Part shown: piece by piece, positions 12,454 to 18,897 of the stretch
How the letters are laid out: each line of letters opens with the position of its first letter
How positions within the stretch are numbered: position 1 is the first letter of the stretch
Assembly: GCA_903832855.1 (NCBI GenBank)
Contig: CAILDB010000006.1
Coordinates: 1-32,142 of the forward strand
DNA length: 32,142 nucleotides
From: an uncultured bacterium
GTDB taxonomy: Bacteria > Patescibacteriota > Minisyncoccia > Phycocordibacterales > GWA1-40-21
Direction: 5' to 3'
Position numbers and translations under genes: made by a program
The notes under the pieces: model-generated
The model's input: the letters and a program-made list of their open reading frames with translations, nothing else
Told to the model about the DNA's origin: nothing
Database searches by the model: none

Positions 12454-14244
12454 CTAATCGCTCTTTACCATCTTCAAGAACACATCCTGAGGAATATTTA
12501 CTCTGCCCGTTGCCTTCATCCTTTTCTTACCTTTTTTCTGCTTTTCTCGGAGCTTCATCTTTCTGGTAATATCTCCACCATACAAATAATCCGTAACATC
12601 TTTTTGCATTGCGGACATTGACCTTGAGGCTAAAATTCTCCCCATTGCAAACCCTTGAATCTTGAAACTAAACATTTGTCTTGGCAAAACAGAGTGAAGC
12701 TTTTTCACCAGCTCATCAGCTTCTTCCTGAGCCCTTCTCCTAGAAACAACTCTAGAAAATGCTTGCACAGGTTCGTCCGCTACAAGAATATCAAGTCGCA
12801 CGACATCCGCCTCTTTCAAATCCATAATCTTGTAAGAAATGGAAGCATATCCAGAAGTAATACTTTTTAATTCATTAAAAAAGTTTCTCATAAGTTCGCG
12901 AAGTGGCATATTAATTGTAAGAGAAGTTCTGTTATCGCCAAATGTTTCTGTGGTTTCTATTGAGCCCTCGTGATCAAAAAGCTTCTGGATAATATCTCCG
13001 ATGTATTGACTTGGCGTGATAATTTTTACCAAAACCCAAGGTTCGTAAACTTTTGTAATCTGGTGATCATCAGGAAAAAGTGACGGCGAATAAATCATTT
13101 CTGTTTTTCCGTTTTTGTATTCAATTTTATAGGTAATACTCGGCAGGGTGACGACAAGATGTAAATTAAATTCTCTCCTAAGTCGCTCCACAATAATTTC
13201 CAAGTGAAGCATTCCCAGAAATCCGCAACGAAATCCTCGTCCAAGTGTTCCGGAAGATTCTTCTTCATATGCAAAAGACGAATCAGAAAGTCGAAGTCGT
13301 CCGAGGGCCTGTTTTAATTCGTCAAAATCATCTTGACCTTCAGGATAAACAGAAGCCCAAACCACAGGACTTGGTGTGAGATACCCAGGAAGTGCTGGCG
13401 TAGGATCTTTTGCAAAAGAAACAGTATCTCCGACAGATGCAATACCTGGCTGTTTGATACCCGTCACAATGTAGCCAATCTCACCACTCGAAAGTGATTC
13501 CATCGGAACATCGGATGGAGAAAAAATTCCAACTTCAACTGCATTGAAAGTTTCGCCAGCAACTTTGAAAATGAGCGGAGTATTTTTACGAACCTCGCCA
13601 TTAAAAACTCTGACGTAAACAATAACCCCGCGATGATTTGAATATTGAAAATCAAAAACAAGTGAGCGAAAAATTTTCGTATCCAGAAGTTCTGAAGTTG
13701 GTGGAGGAACTCTTTTGATAACTTCATTTAAAAGATTTTCCACACCTTCGCCTGTCTTTCCAGACACTTCCAAAATCTCGCTTTCATCAATTTCCAAAAG
13801 CTTTGCAATCTCTTTTTTCACCCCCTCAACCATGGCCAAAGGAGAATCGATCTTACTCACAACGGGGATGATTTTTAGGCCCTGATCTTTCGCCATATTT
13901 AGTGTAGTTAATGTTTGAGCTTGGACACCCTGAGTCGCATCCACGAGCAAAATTGAGCCTTCCACGGCCTTTAGAGCCCTAGAAACCTCGTAGGAGAAGT
14001 CAATATGCCCTGGTGTATCAATGAGGTTTAAAATGTACTCCTGACCATCGTGAGACCATTTCATACGCACCGGTTGCATCTTTATCGTGATCCCCCTTTC
14101 CCTCTCCAAATCCATACTATCCAAAACCTGTTCACACATTTTGCGCTTTTCAATTGTGTGAGTTATTTCAAGCATCCTATCAGCAAGTGTGGATTTGCCG
14201 TGATCTATATGAGCGATTATGCTAAAGTTTCTGATATTCTTCAT
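12454..14244 (-). CDS. lepA: Elongation factor 4 (LepA), ribosome back-translocase
   Basis: 596 aa, normal length. It begins [19 protein letters not shown], the standard LepA start with the G1 P-loop; then DTPGHIDFSYEV (G3), SKIDSP (G4 region), and the C-terminal half with RGFRCGFLGMLHLEI, typical of LepA. It ends with MKATGRVNIPQDVF, the C-terminal domain signature. LepA is a GTPase that remodels stalled or initiating ribosomes. I choose 14244 rather than an ATG 24 nt upstream because residue 1 then matches the family. A relic of a second lepA start lies 80 nt upstream (14324-14359). Confidence 0.95.
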   Translation of the reverse strand: MKNIRNFSIIAHIDHGKSTLADRMLEITHTIEKRKMCEQVLDSMDLERERGITIKMQPVRMKWSHDGQEYILNLIDTPGHIDFSYEVSRALKAVEGSILLVDATQGVQAQTLTTLNMAKDQGLKIIPVVSKIDSPLAMVEGVKKEIAKLLEIDESEILEVSGKTGEGVENLLNEVIKRVPPPTSELLDTKIFRSLVFDFQYSNHRGVIVYVRVFNGEVRKNTPLIFKVAGETFNAVEVGIFSPSDVPMESLSSGEIGYIVTGIKQPGIASVGDTVSFAKDPTPALPGYLTPSPVVWASVYPEGQDDFDELKQALGRLRLSDSSFAYEEESSGTLGRGFRCGFLGMLHLEIIVERLRREFNLHLVVTLPSITYKIEYKNGKTEMIYSPSLFPDDHQITKVYEPWVLVKIITPSQYIGDIIQKLFDHEGSIETTETFGDNRTSLTINMPLRELMRNFFNELKSITSGYASISYKIMDLKEADVVRLDILVADEPVQAFSRVVSRRRAQEEADELVKKLHSVLPRQMFSFKIQGFAMGRILASRSMSAMQKDVTDYLYGGDITRKMKLREKQKKGKKRMKATGRVNIPQDVFLKMVKSD

Positions 14245-14284
14245 GATAAATTTAACTAACTTTTTCAAATGTTACCACTTCTCG

Positions 14285-14322
14285 CCCCGTAGTAAGAAAT
14301 TCTGATTTCTTTACTACTGGGG
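14285..14322. repeat. Short CCCCGTAGTA palindrome
   Basis: CCCCGTAGTAAGAAAT, loop TCTG, ATTTCTTTACTACTGGGG. The terminal motif equals the ends of the 139-bp element at 14376-14514. It borders the lepA relic exactly. Confidence 0.7.
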
Positions 14323-14323
14323 T

Positions 14324-14359
14324 GTGGGCGATAATACTAAAATTCCTGATATTTTTCAT
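14324..14359 (-). pseudogene. lepA: Relic of a second lepA 5' end
   Basis: Reading the minus strand, 12 codons encode MKNIRNFSIIAH, identical to the start of intact lepA (14244-14209), with seven differences, all synonymous. Homology stops where the CCCCGTAGTA palindrome begins. Upstream it retains TATGAT ending 8 nt before its ATG. It is too short to be a gene and looks like the stub left by duplication or allelic replacement. Confidence 0.75.
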
Positions 14360-14375
14360 TTTGACTCATCATACC

Positions 14376-14514
14376 ACCCCGTAGTGAAATTTGCCATTGG
14401 TTTTTTAAAAAACCATAAAATAGGAATAAGAGATGGAATATTTGAAATGAAAATTTAGAAAAGTTGTATATAAAAAATTGTCTAGTTTTTTAATGGCAAA
14501 TTCTACTACGGGGT
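14376..14514. mobile_element. MITE-like 139-bp element with about 22-bp terminal inverted repeats
   Basis: The ends ACCCCGTAGTGAAATTTGCC and GGCAAATTCTACTACGGGGT (plus adjoining ATT/AAT) are near-perfect complements. The interior is AT-rich and non-coding. The terminal CCCCGTAGTA motif also makes the palindrome at 14285-14322. No transposase is in the window; non-autonomous mobility is inference. Confidence 0.5.
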
Positions 14515-14604
14515 ACCAGAAATTCTAAAAAAACCCAGCAGAAAAAATAGGGACCGAAAATTTTGTTAGGGGTGGCGATCCTGTTACTTTTGAAATGTCT
14601 TGAT

Positions 14605-14800
14605 CTTTTTGTCATTCCCGTGAAGATGTGAGCTTGGGTTGGGACCCAAGCGCAAGATCGGAGCGCGACGGCGCGAGATGGGCCCTGCAGGCTTTTCAGC
14701 AGAAAAGCACTGTGGGGAATCCATCCCCTCTGTCTTTGCGAGTGAAACGAAGCAATCCAAAGAATCAGAACTGGATCCCCGCATACGCGAGGATAACAGA
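14605..14800. repeat. Repeat mosaic in the lepA to 14854 spacer
   Basis: Modules in order: GTCATTCCCGTGAAG (14611); a CTTGGGT/ACCCAAG hairpin (14632-14650); GGAGCGCGACGGCGCGAG (14660-14677); GCTTTTCAGCAGAAAAGC (14691-14708); the tsaD/alr-type repeat in reverse (14715-14758); and CTGGATCCCCGCATACGCG (14770 on). Reading frames through it are repeat translations, not genes. The rest of the 14515-14853 gap shows nothing else I can name. Confidence 0.6.
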
Positions 14801-14853
14801 AAAAACAGATTGCGAAGCGCTTTAGTGAAAAGAGGGTCCTACTTTTTTTATTT

Positions 14854-15711
14854 TTATTTTTTCGGTGTTTCCAAGGATTTCAGTCTAGTTAAAATCGACA
14901 TAAAAACAGTATCGTTCCTAACATCCGCCAAATCAATTGGAGTGAAATGTCGGTCAGCAATTATTTTCTCAATTAAAGTCAATGTCTTTTGATAAATTTC
15001 AGCCAATTTTGATTGATTAACCTCGGTCGCAAAATCTCTAAATTTTTCCAATTGCACTTTTATTTCTTCTAAAACAATTGCTCTTAAAATATGTTCCTTT
15101 AATTCTGCATTTTTATTTCCTACCCATTTATCAACTGCATCCAAAATAGTTTCCTTGTTTGCACCAACAATTACTCGTGGGACATTACTTACACTTCCTT
15201 TGAAATGAAGATGCTCAGAAATGAAATATTTTATATTTGTTAAATGACCATTCTTTATATCATTAATAATCTCATCAAATTTCTTTTGAGAATTCATCGT
15301 AGTGGTAATATCCACAGCCAAAGCCAAATGAGAAGAACTCATCGGCCCAGTTTTTATTTCTGCGATAGCGTCCACTTTATTTTTAATATCGTCATACTCG
15401 GATGTTTTTTTAATTTCCGTCCCGTGCCCAAACCATTCATTTGTTCCAATCTGTTCTATTATCAATGCTTCAAAGACCTTTGCTAAGACCCTCAGAAATC
15501 TTTGCTCGTGATCGTCATTTTCCATATCCTCCTTAAACTTCGCCTTCATCCTTTGAACATATTCAATATCGGCAGGAGTATCTGCATAATTAAATTTATT
15601 CATATCAATTTTTTCTCTTTCAAATACCGGTATGGCCTTATCAGCCCACTCTGCCATCCGCACCTCATTATCTATCTGTGCTATTGCAGGACTTTCCTTC
15701 ATATTTATCAT
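14854..15711 (-). CDS. Conserved unknown protein, possible nuclease-like fold
   Basis: 285 aa, soluble, mostly alpha/beta, no signal peptide. Notable central stretch: NEWFGHGTEIKKTSEYDDIKNKVDAIAEI, followed by HLALAVDITTT. The spacing of acidic residues, YDD then VDAIAEIK then VDIT, recalls PD-(D/E)xK-type nuclease cores, but this is only a weak pattern guess. The C-terminal third is helical. I recall no named family; it looks like a Patescibacteria-restricted protein. The start is ambiguous: ATG 15711 (TACAAT 4 nt upstream) or ATG 15702. A terminator of the next gene sits just upstream. Confidence 0.65.
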   Translation of the reverse strand: MINMKESPAIAQIDNEVRMAEWADKAIPVFEREKIDMNKFNYADTPADIEYVQRMKAKFKEDMENDDHEQRFLRVLAKVFEALIIEQIGTNEWFGHGTEIKKTSEYDDIKNKVDAIAEIKTGPMSSSHLALAVDITTTMNSQKKFDEIINDIKNGHLTNIKYFISEHLHFKGSVSNVPRVIVGANKETILDAVDKWVGNKNAELKEHILRAIVLEEIKVQLEKFRDFATEVNQSKLAEIYQKTLTLIEKIIADRHFTPIDLADVRNDTVFMSILTRLKSLETPKK

Positions 15712-15749
15712 AATAATTGTATTATCTCACTAATCAAAATTAAAACAAG

Positions 15750-15786
15750 ATAACGGCCCCGAAAATCGGATTTTCGGGGCCGTTAT
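15750..15786. terminator. Perfect 17-bp GC-rich hairpin, bidirectional terminator
   Basis: ATAACGGCCCCGAAAAT and its exact complement around a CGG loop, flanked by A/T tracts. It lies behind the secreted-protein operon as a second terminator and just upstream of the 15711 gene. Confidence 0.75.
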
Positions 15787-15802
15787 TTTCTAATTTTTTT
15801 AC

Positions 15803-15844
15803 AAAAAAAAGGGGCTGGAATTTGCATCGTGCAAACCCAGCCCC
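15803..15844 (-). terminator. Terminator of the secreted-protein operon
   Basis: On the minus strand GGGGCTGG, inner TTGCA/TGCAA, CCAGCCCC, then eight T. It lies 31 nt after the stop of the 360-aa protein gene. Confidence 0.9.
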
Positions 15845-15875
15845 AGCTACTCAACCGTCAGCAAGCAATGAACCC

Positions 15876-16958
15876 TTATCCTCCATGACTCGGTAAACCA
15901 TAATACCGATGGAAGGCAACCCACGGCCCCGATACGTTATTCGACGGTTTCGGGACAATCGTCACGACGACTTTCCCGACGTTTTGACTAAACGTATGAA
16001 CTCTGGTCTGTGACCAGTATTGCCCGGAAGTACTATCGTCCTTCAACGGTAGCAACGGCATATCGCCATCGCTACTCGTAGCTGACTGAACGTAAACATC
16101 GTACTCGCCGTTCAACACGATTTCCAGAGCGCCCGGTCCAACATCGGCAAATATTACCTTGCCCAAAACATTAGAACCGCCGTTCATTGGAACCGAACAG
16201 TCAAAACTGATCGAAGGTACCGAAGCCCAACACTCGACGCCATCAGGTTGTGTAAATTCCACTCCCTGAACATTGCCGATGTATGAAAATCCCACATAGG
16301 CATTGTCTGGCGTGACCACACTGTGGAAAGGCTCCAGCCATCCCTCGCCAATCACCATTCCATCACTCCGACGCCGGAGGATATAGTGGTAACTTCCACC
16401 GACGGGCGACATATAGACGTAAAACTTTCCATCAGTTACGCCCCAGCCGTATCCCTGATTGTATCCCTCGATCGTGAGATCGAGATCGTTTCCATACTGG
16501 GATACATCAATCGGGATTTCCTGCCTAATTTCAGCCGGACTAATCACGACCTTGAGGCTATCGCCTTTCGAAACGCTTTGTAGATAGAGATAACCGCTAC
16601 CGGCATACTCCCCACCCTTGGTCATCGCGTTCATGTTCAGCCAAACATTACGCATCAGGCCCGCATCGCCCATCGGAATTCCGTAAATCGGTTCCGGTAA
16701 TGCGATTTGGTTTCCATTGATTGCGAGGTTCGTGATGGCGAAATCGCCACGCATGGTAAACGACATGTTCATCATTTGCCACGAATTGCTCACCAGCATC
16801 TCTCCAGCCATTTGGCATTGGAAACTCGCCGGCGTCTTCAAGGCGAAAGCCCTGGCGACGTTAAGCGGGTTAATGTTGGTATCGGTCTGCGCCTGCACCG
16901 GAGTGCAGAGGCCGACGATGATTGCGAACAGAACTGCGAACATGATTGTCTTTTTCAT
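15876..16958 (-). CDS. Secreted beta-rich protein, unknown function
   Basis: 360 aa. Residues 1-24 (MKKTIMFAVLFAIIVGLCTP, then VQAQ) are a classical Sec signal peptide with an AQA-like cleavage site. The mature part is rich in Gly, Tyr, Trp and alternating hydrophobic strands, with few Lys, like an extracellular beta-sandwich protein. I recognise no domain. ATG 16958 has a GGAAAGG Shine-Dalgarno. It is the second gene of an operon with the 93-aa protein (32-nt gap), under a consensus promoter (17352-17380) and closed by a strong terminator. GC is about 50%, well above the neighbouring alr and clpB, so recent acquisition is likely. Confidence 0.75.
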   Translation of the reverse strand: MKKTIMFAVLFAIIVGLCTPVQAQTDTNINPLNVARAFALKTPASFQCQMAGEMLVSNSWQMMNMSFTMRGDFAITNLAINGNQIALPEPIYGIPMGDAGLMRNVWLNMNAMTKGGEYAGSGYLYLQSVSKGDSLKVVISPAEIRQEIPIDVSQYGNDLDLTIEGYNQGYGWGVTDGKFYVYMSPVGGSYHYILRRRSDGMVIGEGWLEPFHSVVTPDNAYVGFSYIGNVQGVEFTQPDGVECWASVPSISFDCSVPMNGGSNVLGKVIFADVGPGALEIVLNGEYDVYVQSATSSDGDMPLLPLKDDSTSGQYWSQTRVHTFSQNVGKVVVTIVPKPSNNVSGPWVAFHRYYGLPSHGG

Positions 16959-16990
16959 TTACTTACCTTTCCTACTTTCTTGTTTACTGT

Positions 16991-17272
16991 TTACTTTCTT
17001 TTCGCTGACACACTGAACGAGTTACTCATAGAAAGGCCCAAACGATTCAGGTCCTTCTCCGTGGCAGTCCGCCGATCAACCACCTGGTCAACCGACGCAT
17101 TTGTCTCCACGATTTCCTGCTCCGGCACTCTTGCCGAAACTGGAGGAGCTAGTTTGTGTGAGCGACTCGGCTCACCAAACTCAATGTGTCCGTTATTCGT
17201 CGTGCTGATTATCATCCACGATAGGACAACGGCCACGAAACACACACCAACCACGATCAGTGTCTTTTTCAT
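16991..17272 (-). CDS. Small membrane-anchored protein, unknown function
   Basis: 93 aa. The N-terminal hydrophobic segment (about 4-24, LIVVGVCFVAVVLSWMIIS) is an uncleaved anchor. The remainder is polar and Pro/Ser-rich (KLAPPVSARVPEQEIVE) with a Ser-rich end, SMSNSFSVSAKRK. It has a GAAGGG Shine-Dalgarno. It is the first gene of the GC-rich two-gene operon with the secreted 360-aa protein, so they may work together at the cell surface (inference). No family recognised. Confidence 0.7.
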   Translation of the reverse strand: MKKTLIVVGVCFVAVVLSWMIISTTNNGHIEFGEPSRSHKLAPPVSARVPEQEIVETNASVDQVVDRRTATEKDLNRLGLSMSNSFSVSAKRK

Positions 17273-17351
17273 TTTTCCCTTCTTTTTTTGCTTGCTTATT
17301 CGGTTCTCAAACTACGAAACAAGGGCGTTAGCCCTGTTTTTCCTATTTACA

Positions 17352-17380
17352 ATGTTAGCATATCTGATATTAAAAGTCAA
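17352..17380 (-). promoter_or_regulatory. Promoter of the secreted-protein operon
   Basis: The minus strand carries TTGACT (17380-17375), 17 nt ending in TGC, and TAACAT (17357-17352). Hexamers and spacing are the same as at 106-134. The leader contains a GGGCTAACGCCC hairpin (about 17327-17338). Confidence 0.8.
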
Positions 17381-17383
17381 GCC

Positions 17384-18598
17384 CTAAAAATAGATTCTTT
17401 TGATAAGAGGGTTAATTCTGGTCAAAAACTCATATGTAGAGCCGTCAATTAGACTTGAGAGATAGTCGGCAGAGACCTCTTTTTTACTACTTTTTCCTAT
17501 TAAGGTGACTTCATCCCCCACTTTCGCTCCTTTTACATCTGTGGCATCAATCATAATAATATCCATACAAACTCGTCCGAGAATTTTGCAAAAAATGCCA
17601 TTTACCAAAACTTTTCCGATACTAGAGAGTGCCCTGGGATAACCATGCCAATACCCCACCGGTATCACAGCGACCACAGAATCTCTAAACAAAGTTTCCG
17701 TGCAATCATATCCGACCTTCGTTCCTTTTTTTAATTTTTTGATTTCGGCAATAACTGTCTTCCAAGACAAAACTGGTTTGAGAGAGATTTTACCTTCACA
17801 ACATGCCTGCGATTCTTTTGATGGCCAAATTCCGTAAAGACTAATTCCGACTCGGACCATATCAAAATGCGCTTCCTTAAAAAGTAATGTTCCGGAAGTT
17901 GCAGATGCATGACAGATAGGTTTTAAACCTGCTTTTAGGAAAGCTGTTCTCCATTTATTAAATTTTTCTATTTGAGAATTTGTGTAGGAAGGAAAAGCTG
18001 GATTTTTTGCCATTGCAAAGTGAGTGAAGAGTCCCTCAACAATAATATTTTTATTATTTTTTATTTCTTTCAAAACTTTTGTGATTTCGTCTTCGGAAAA
18101 TCCATGACGACTCATACCAGTGTCCACTTTTATGTGAATTCTAATTTTACCGATGTCATCCCCGCCTTTCCTTCTGTCATCCCGGCGGAGGCCGGGATCC
18201 ATCCCCTCTGTCTTTGCGAGCCACGCGAAGCAATCCAGTTTTTTAATTTCTGCAAGCGTCTCAAAACTAGAAACCGAAATACTAATATCTTTTTTAACCG
18301 CTTCTTCCAGCATTTCAGGTAAAGTGTAGCCGAGAACGAGAATAGGAATTTTAATTCCCTCTCTTCGCAAAGCGAGCGCCTCAATAACAGAATCAACCCC
18401 AAGAAAATCTGCACCATTTTTTTGCATTTCTTTTGCAAATTCAAAAAGATTGTGACCGTAAGCATTTGATTTTACCACCGCAAGCATTTTGCATTTCGGC
18501 GAAATAAGCGAACGAAAAACATCATAATTGTGTTTTATGGCTTTTCTGTCTATTTCTATCCAGGTTCGCAAACCTTTTCTTCCCGAGCTTTTTATCAT
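17384..18598 (-). CDS. alr: Alanine racemase with in-frame repeat insertion
   Basis: 404 aa, above the usual 360-380. It makes D-alanine for peptidoglycan using PLP. Landmarks: AVVKSNAYGHN with the PLP lysine (K43), KVDTGMSRHG, SLYGIWPS, VGYDCTETLFRD, and VIPVGYWHGYPR with GRVCMD. Residues 121-150 (starting LDCFAWLAKTEGMDPGLRRD) interrupt the strand before HIKVDTGM and are encoded by a dispersed repeat that also occurs in non-coding DNA. The catalytic residues are intact, so the enzyme is probably active. The start is at 18598, because TATTAT ends 6 nt upstream; frame-open sequence further 5' is mosaic repeat. Confidence 0.92.
   Translation of the reverse strand: MIKSSGRKGLRTWIEIDRKAIKHNYDVFRSLISPKCKMLAVVKSNAYGHNLFEFAKEMQKNGADFLGVDSVIEALALRREGIKIPILVLGYTLPEMLEEAVKKDISISVSSFETLAEIKKLDCFAWLAKTEGMDPGLRRDDRRKGGDDIGKIRIHIKVDTGMSRHGFSEDEITKVLKEIKNNKNIIVEGLFTHFAMAKNPAFPSYTNSQIEKFNKWRTAFLKAGLKPICHASATSGTLLFKEAHFDMVRVGISLYGIWPSKESQACCEGKISLKPVLSWKTVIAEIKKLKKGTKVGYDCTETLFRDSVVAVIPVGYWHGYPRALSSIGKVLVNGIFCKILGRVCMDIIMIDATDVKGAKVGDEVTLIGKSSKKEVSADYLSSLIDGSTYEFLTRINPLIKRIYF
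18154..18239 (-). repeat. Palindromic repeat inserted in frame in alr
   Basis: Read on the minus strand, it contains CTGGATTGCTTCGCG, CTCGCAAAGACAGAGGGG and ATGGATCC, then the palindrome CCCGGCCTCCGCCGGG followed by ATGAC. The first half equals the spacer copy 14715-14758 and the tsaD copy. The second half equals the REP-like unit at 26298-26325. It adds about 29-30 codons without a stop. Confidence 0.85.
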
Positions 18599-18620
18599 AT
18601 TTAAATAATACATTAAAATC

Positions 18621-18772
18621 GGGCTAGGCACCAGCTCGTCCGAAACATTTGTGGTCACAGGTATTTTTCTGCTGAAAAATCCCGCGACCCCGCCTCGCGC
18701 CGTCGCGCTCCGGCTCGCACACTGTAAAAGAAAATCGCCCAAGATTAATGGGCAATTTTCAATTATTTACAG
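18621..18772 (-). repeat. Mosaic hairpin block 3' of tRNA-Tyr
   Basis: Directly after tRNA-Tyr (minus) a hairpin, GCACACTGTAAA with TTTACAGTGTGC enclosing a GAAAATTGCCCA/GGGCGATTTTC arm, is followed by GGAGCGCGACGGCGCGAG (18711-18694), GGGGTCGCGGG, ATTTTTCAGCAGAAAAAT (18680-18663), TGTGACCA and GAGCTGGTGCCTAG (18634-18621). The last module recurs after tRNA-Phe. Confidence 0.65.
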
Positions 18773-18774
18773 TG

Positions 18775-18856
18775 TGCGCCGGGTTGGACTCGAACCAACG
18801 ATGCCGTGAGGCCGGAGATTTACAGTCTCCTGGAATAGCCGCTATCCGACCGGCGC
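18775..18856 (-). tRNA. tRNA-Tyr (GTA anticodon)
   Basis: Acceptor GCGCCGG/CCGGCGC with A73, anticodon stem GGAGA/TCTCC with loop CTGTAAA, a long class II variable arm (CGGCCTCACGGCATC region), T-stem GTTGG/CCAAC. CCA is not encoded. Confidence 0.95.
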
Positions 18857-18897
18857 ATATTTGTGACTTATAGAGTGTATCAGATTTAAAATTTCTA

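Noticed and set aside
14584-14992. Short open frames across the lepA to 14854 spacer
   Set aside because: They are translations of stacked repeats (for example DCFVSLAKTEG) without start signals.
16707-17387. 226-residue plus-strand frame
   Set aside because: Antisense to the two secreted-protein genes, which have signal peptides, Shine-Dalgarno sequences, promoter and terminator.
18599-18742. N-terminal extension of alanine racemase
   Set aside because: It is encoded by the mosaic repeat after tRNA-Tyr; the family start and a TATTAT box support 18598.
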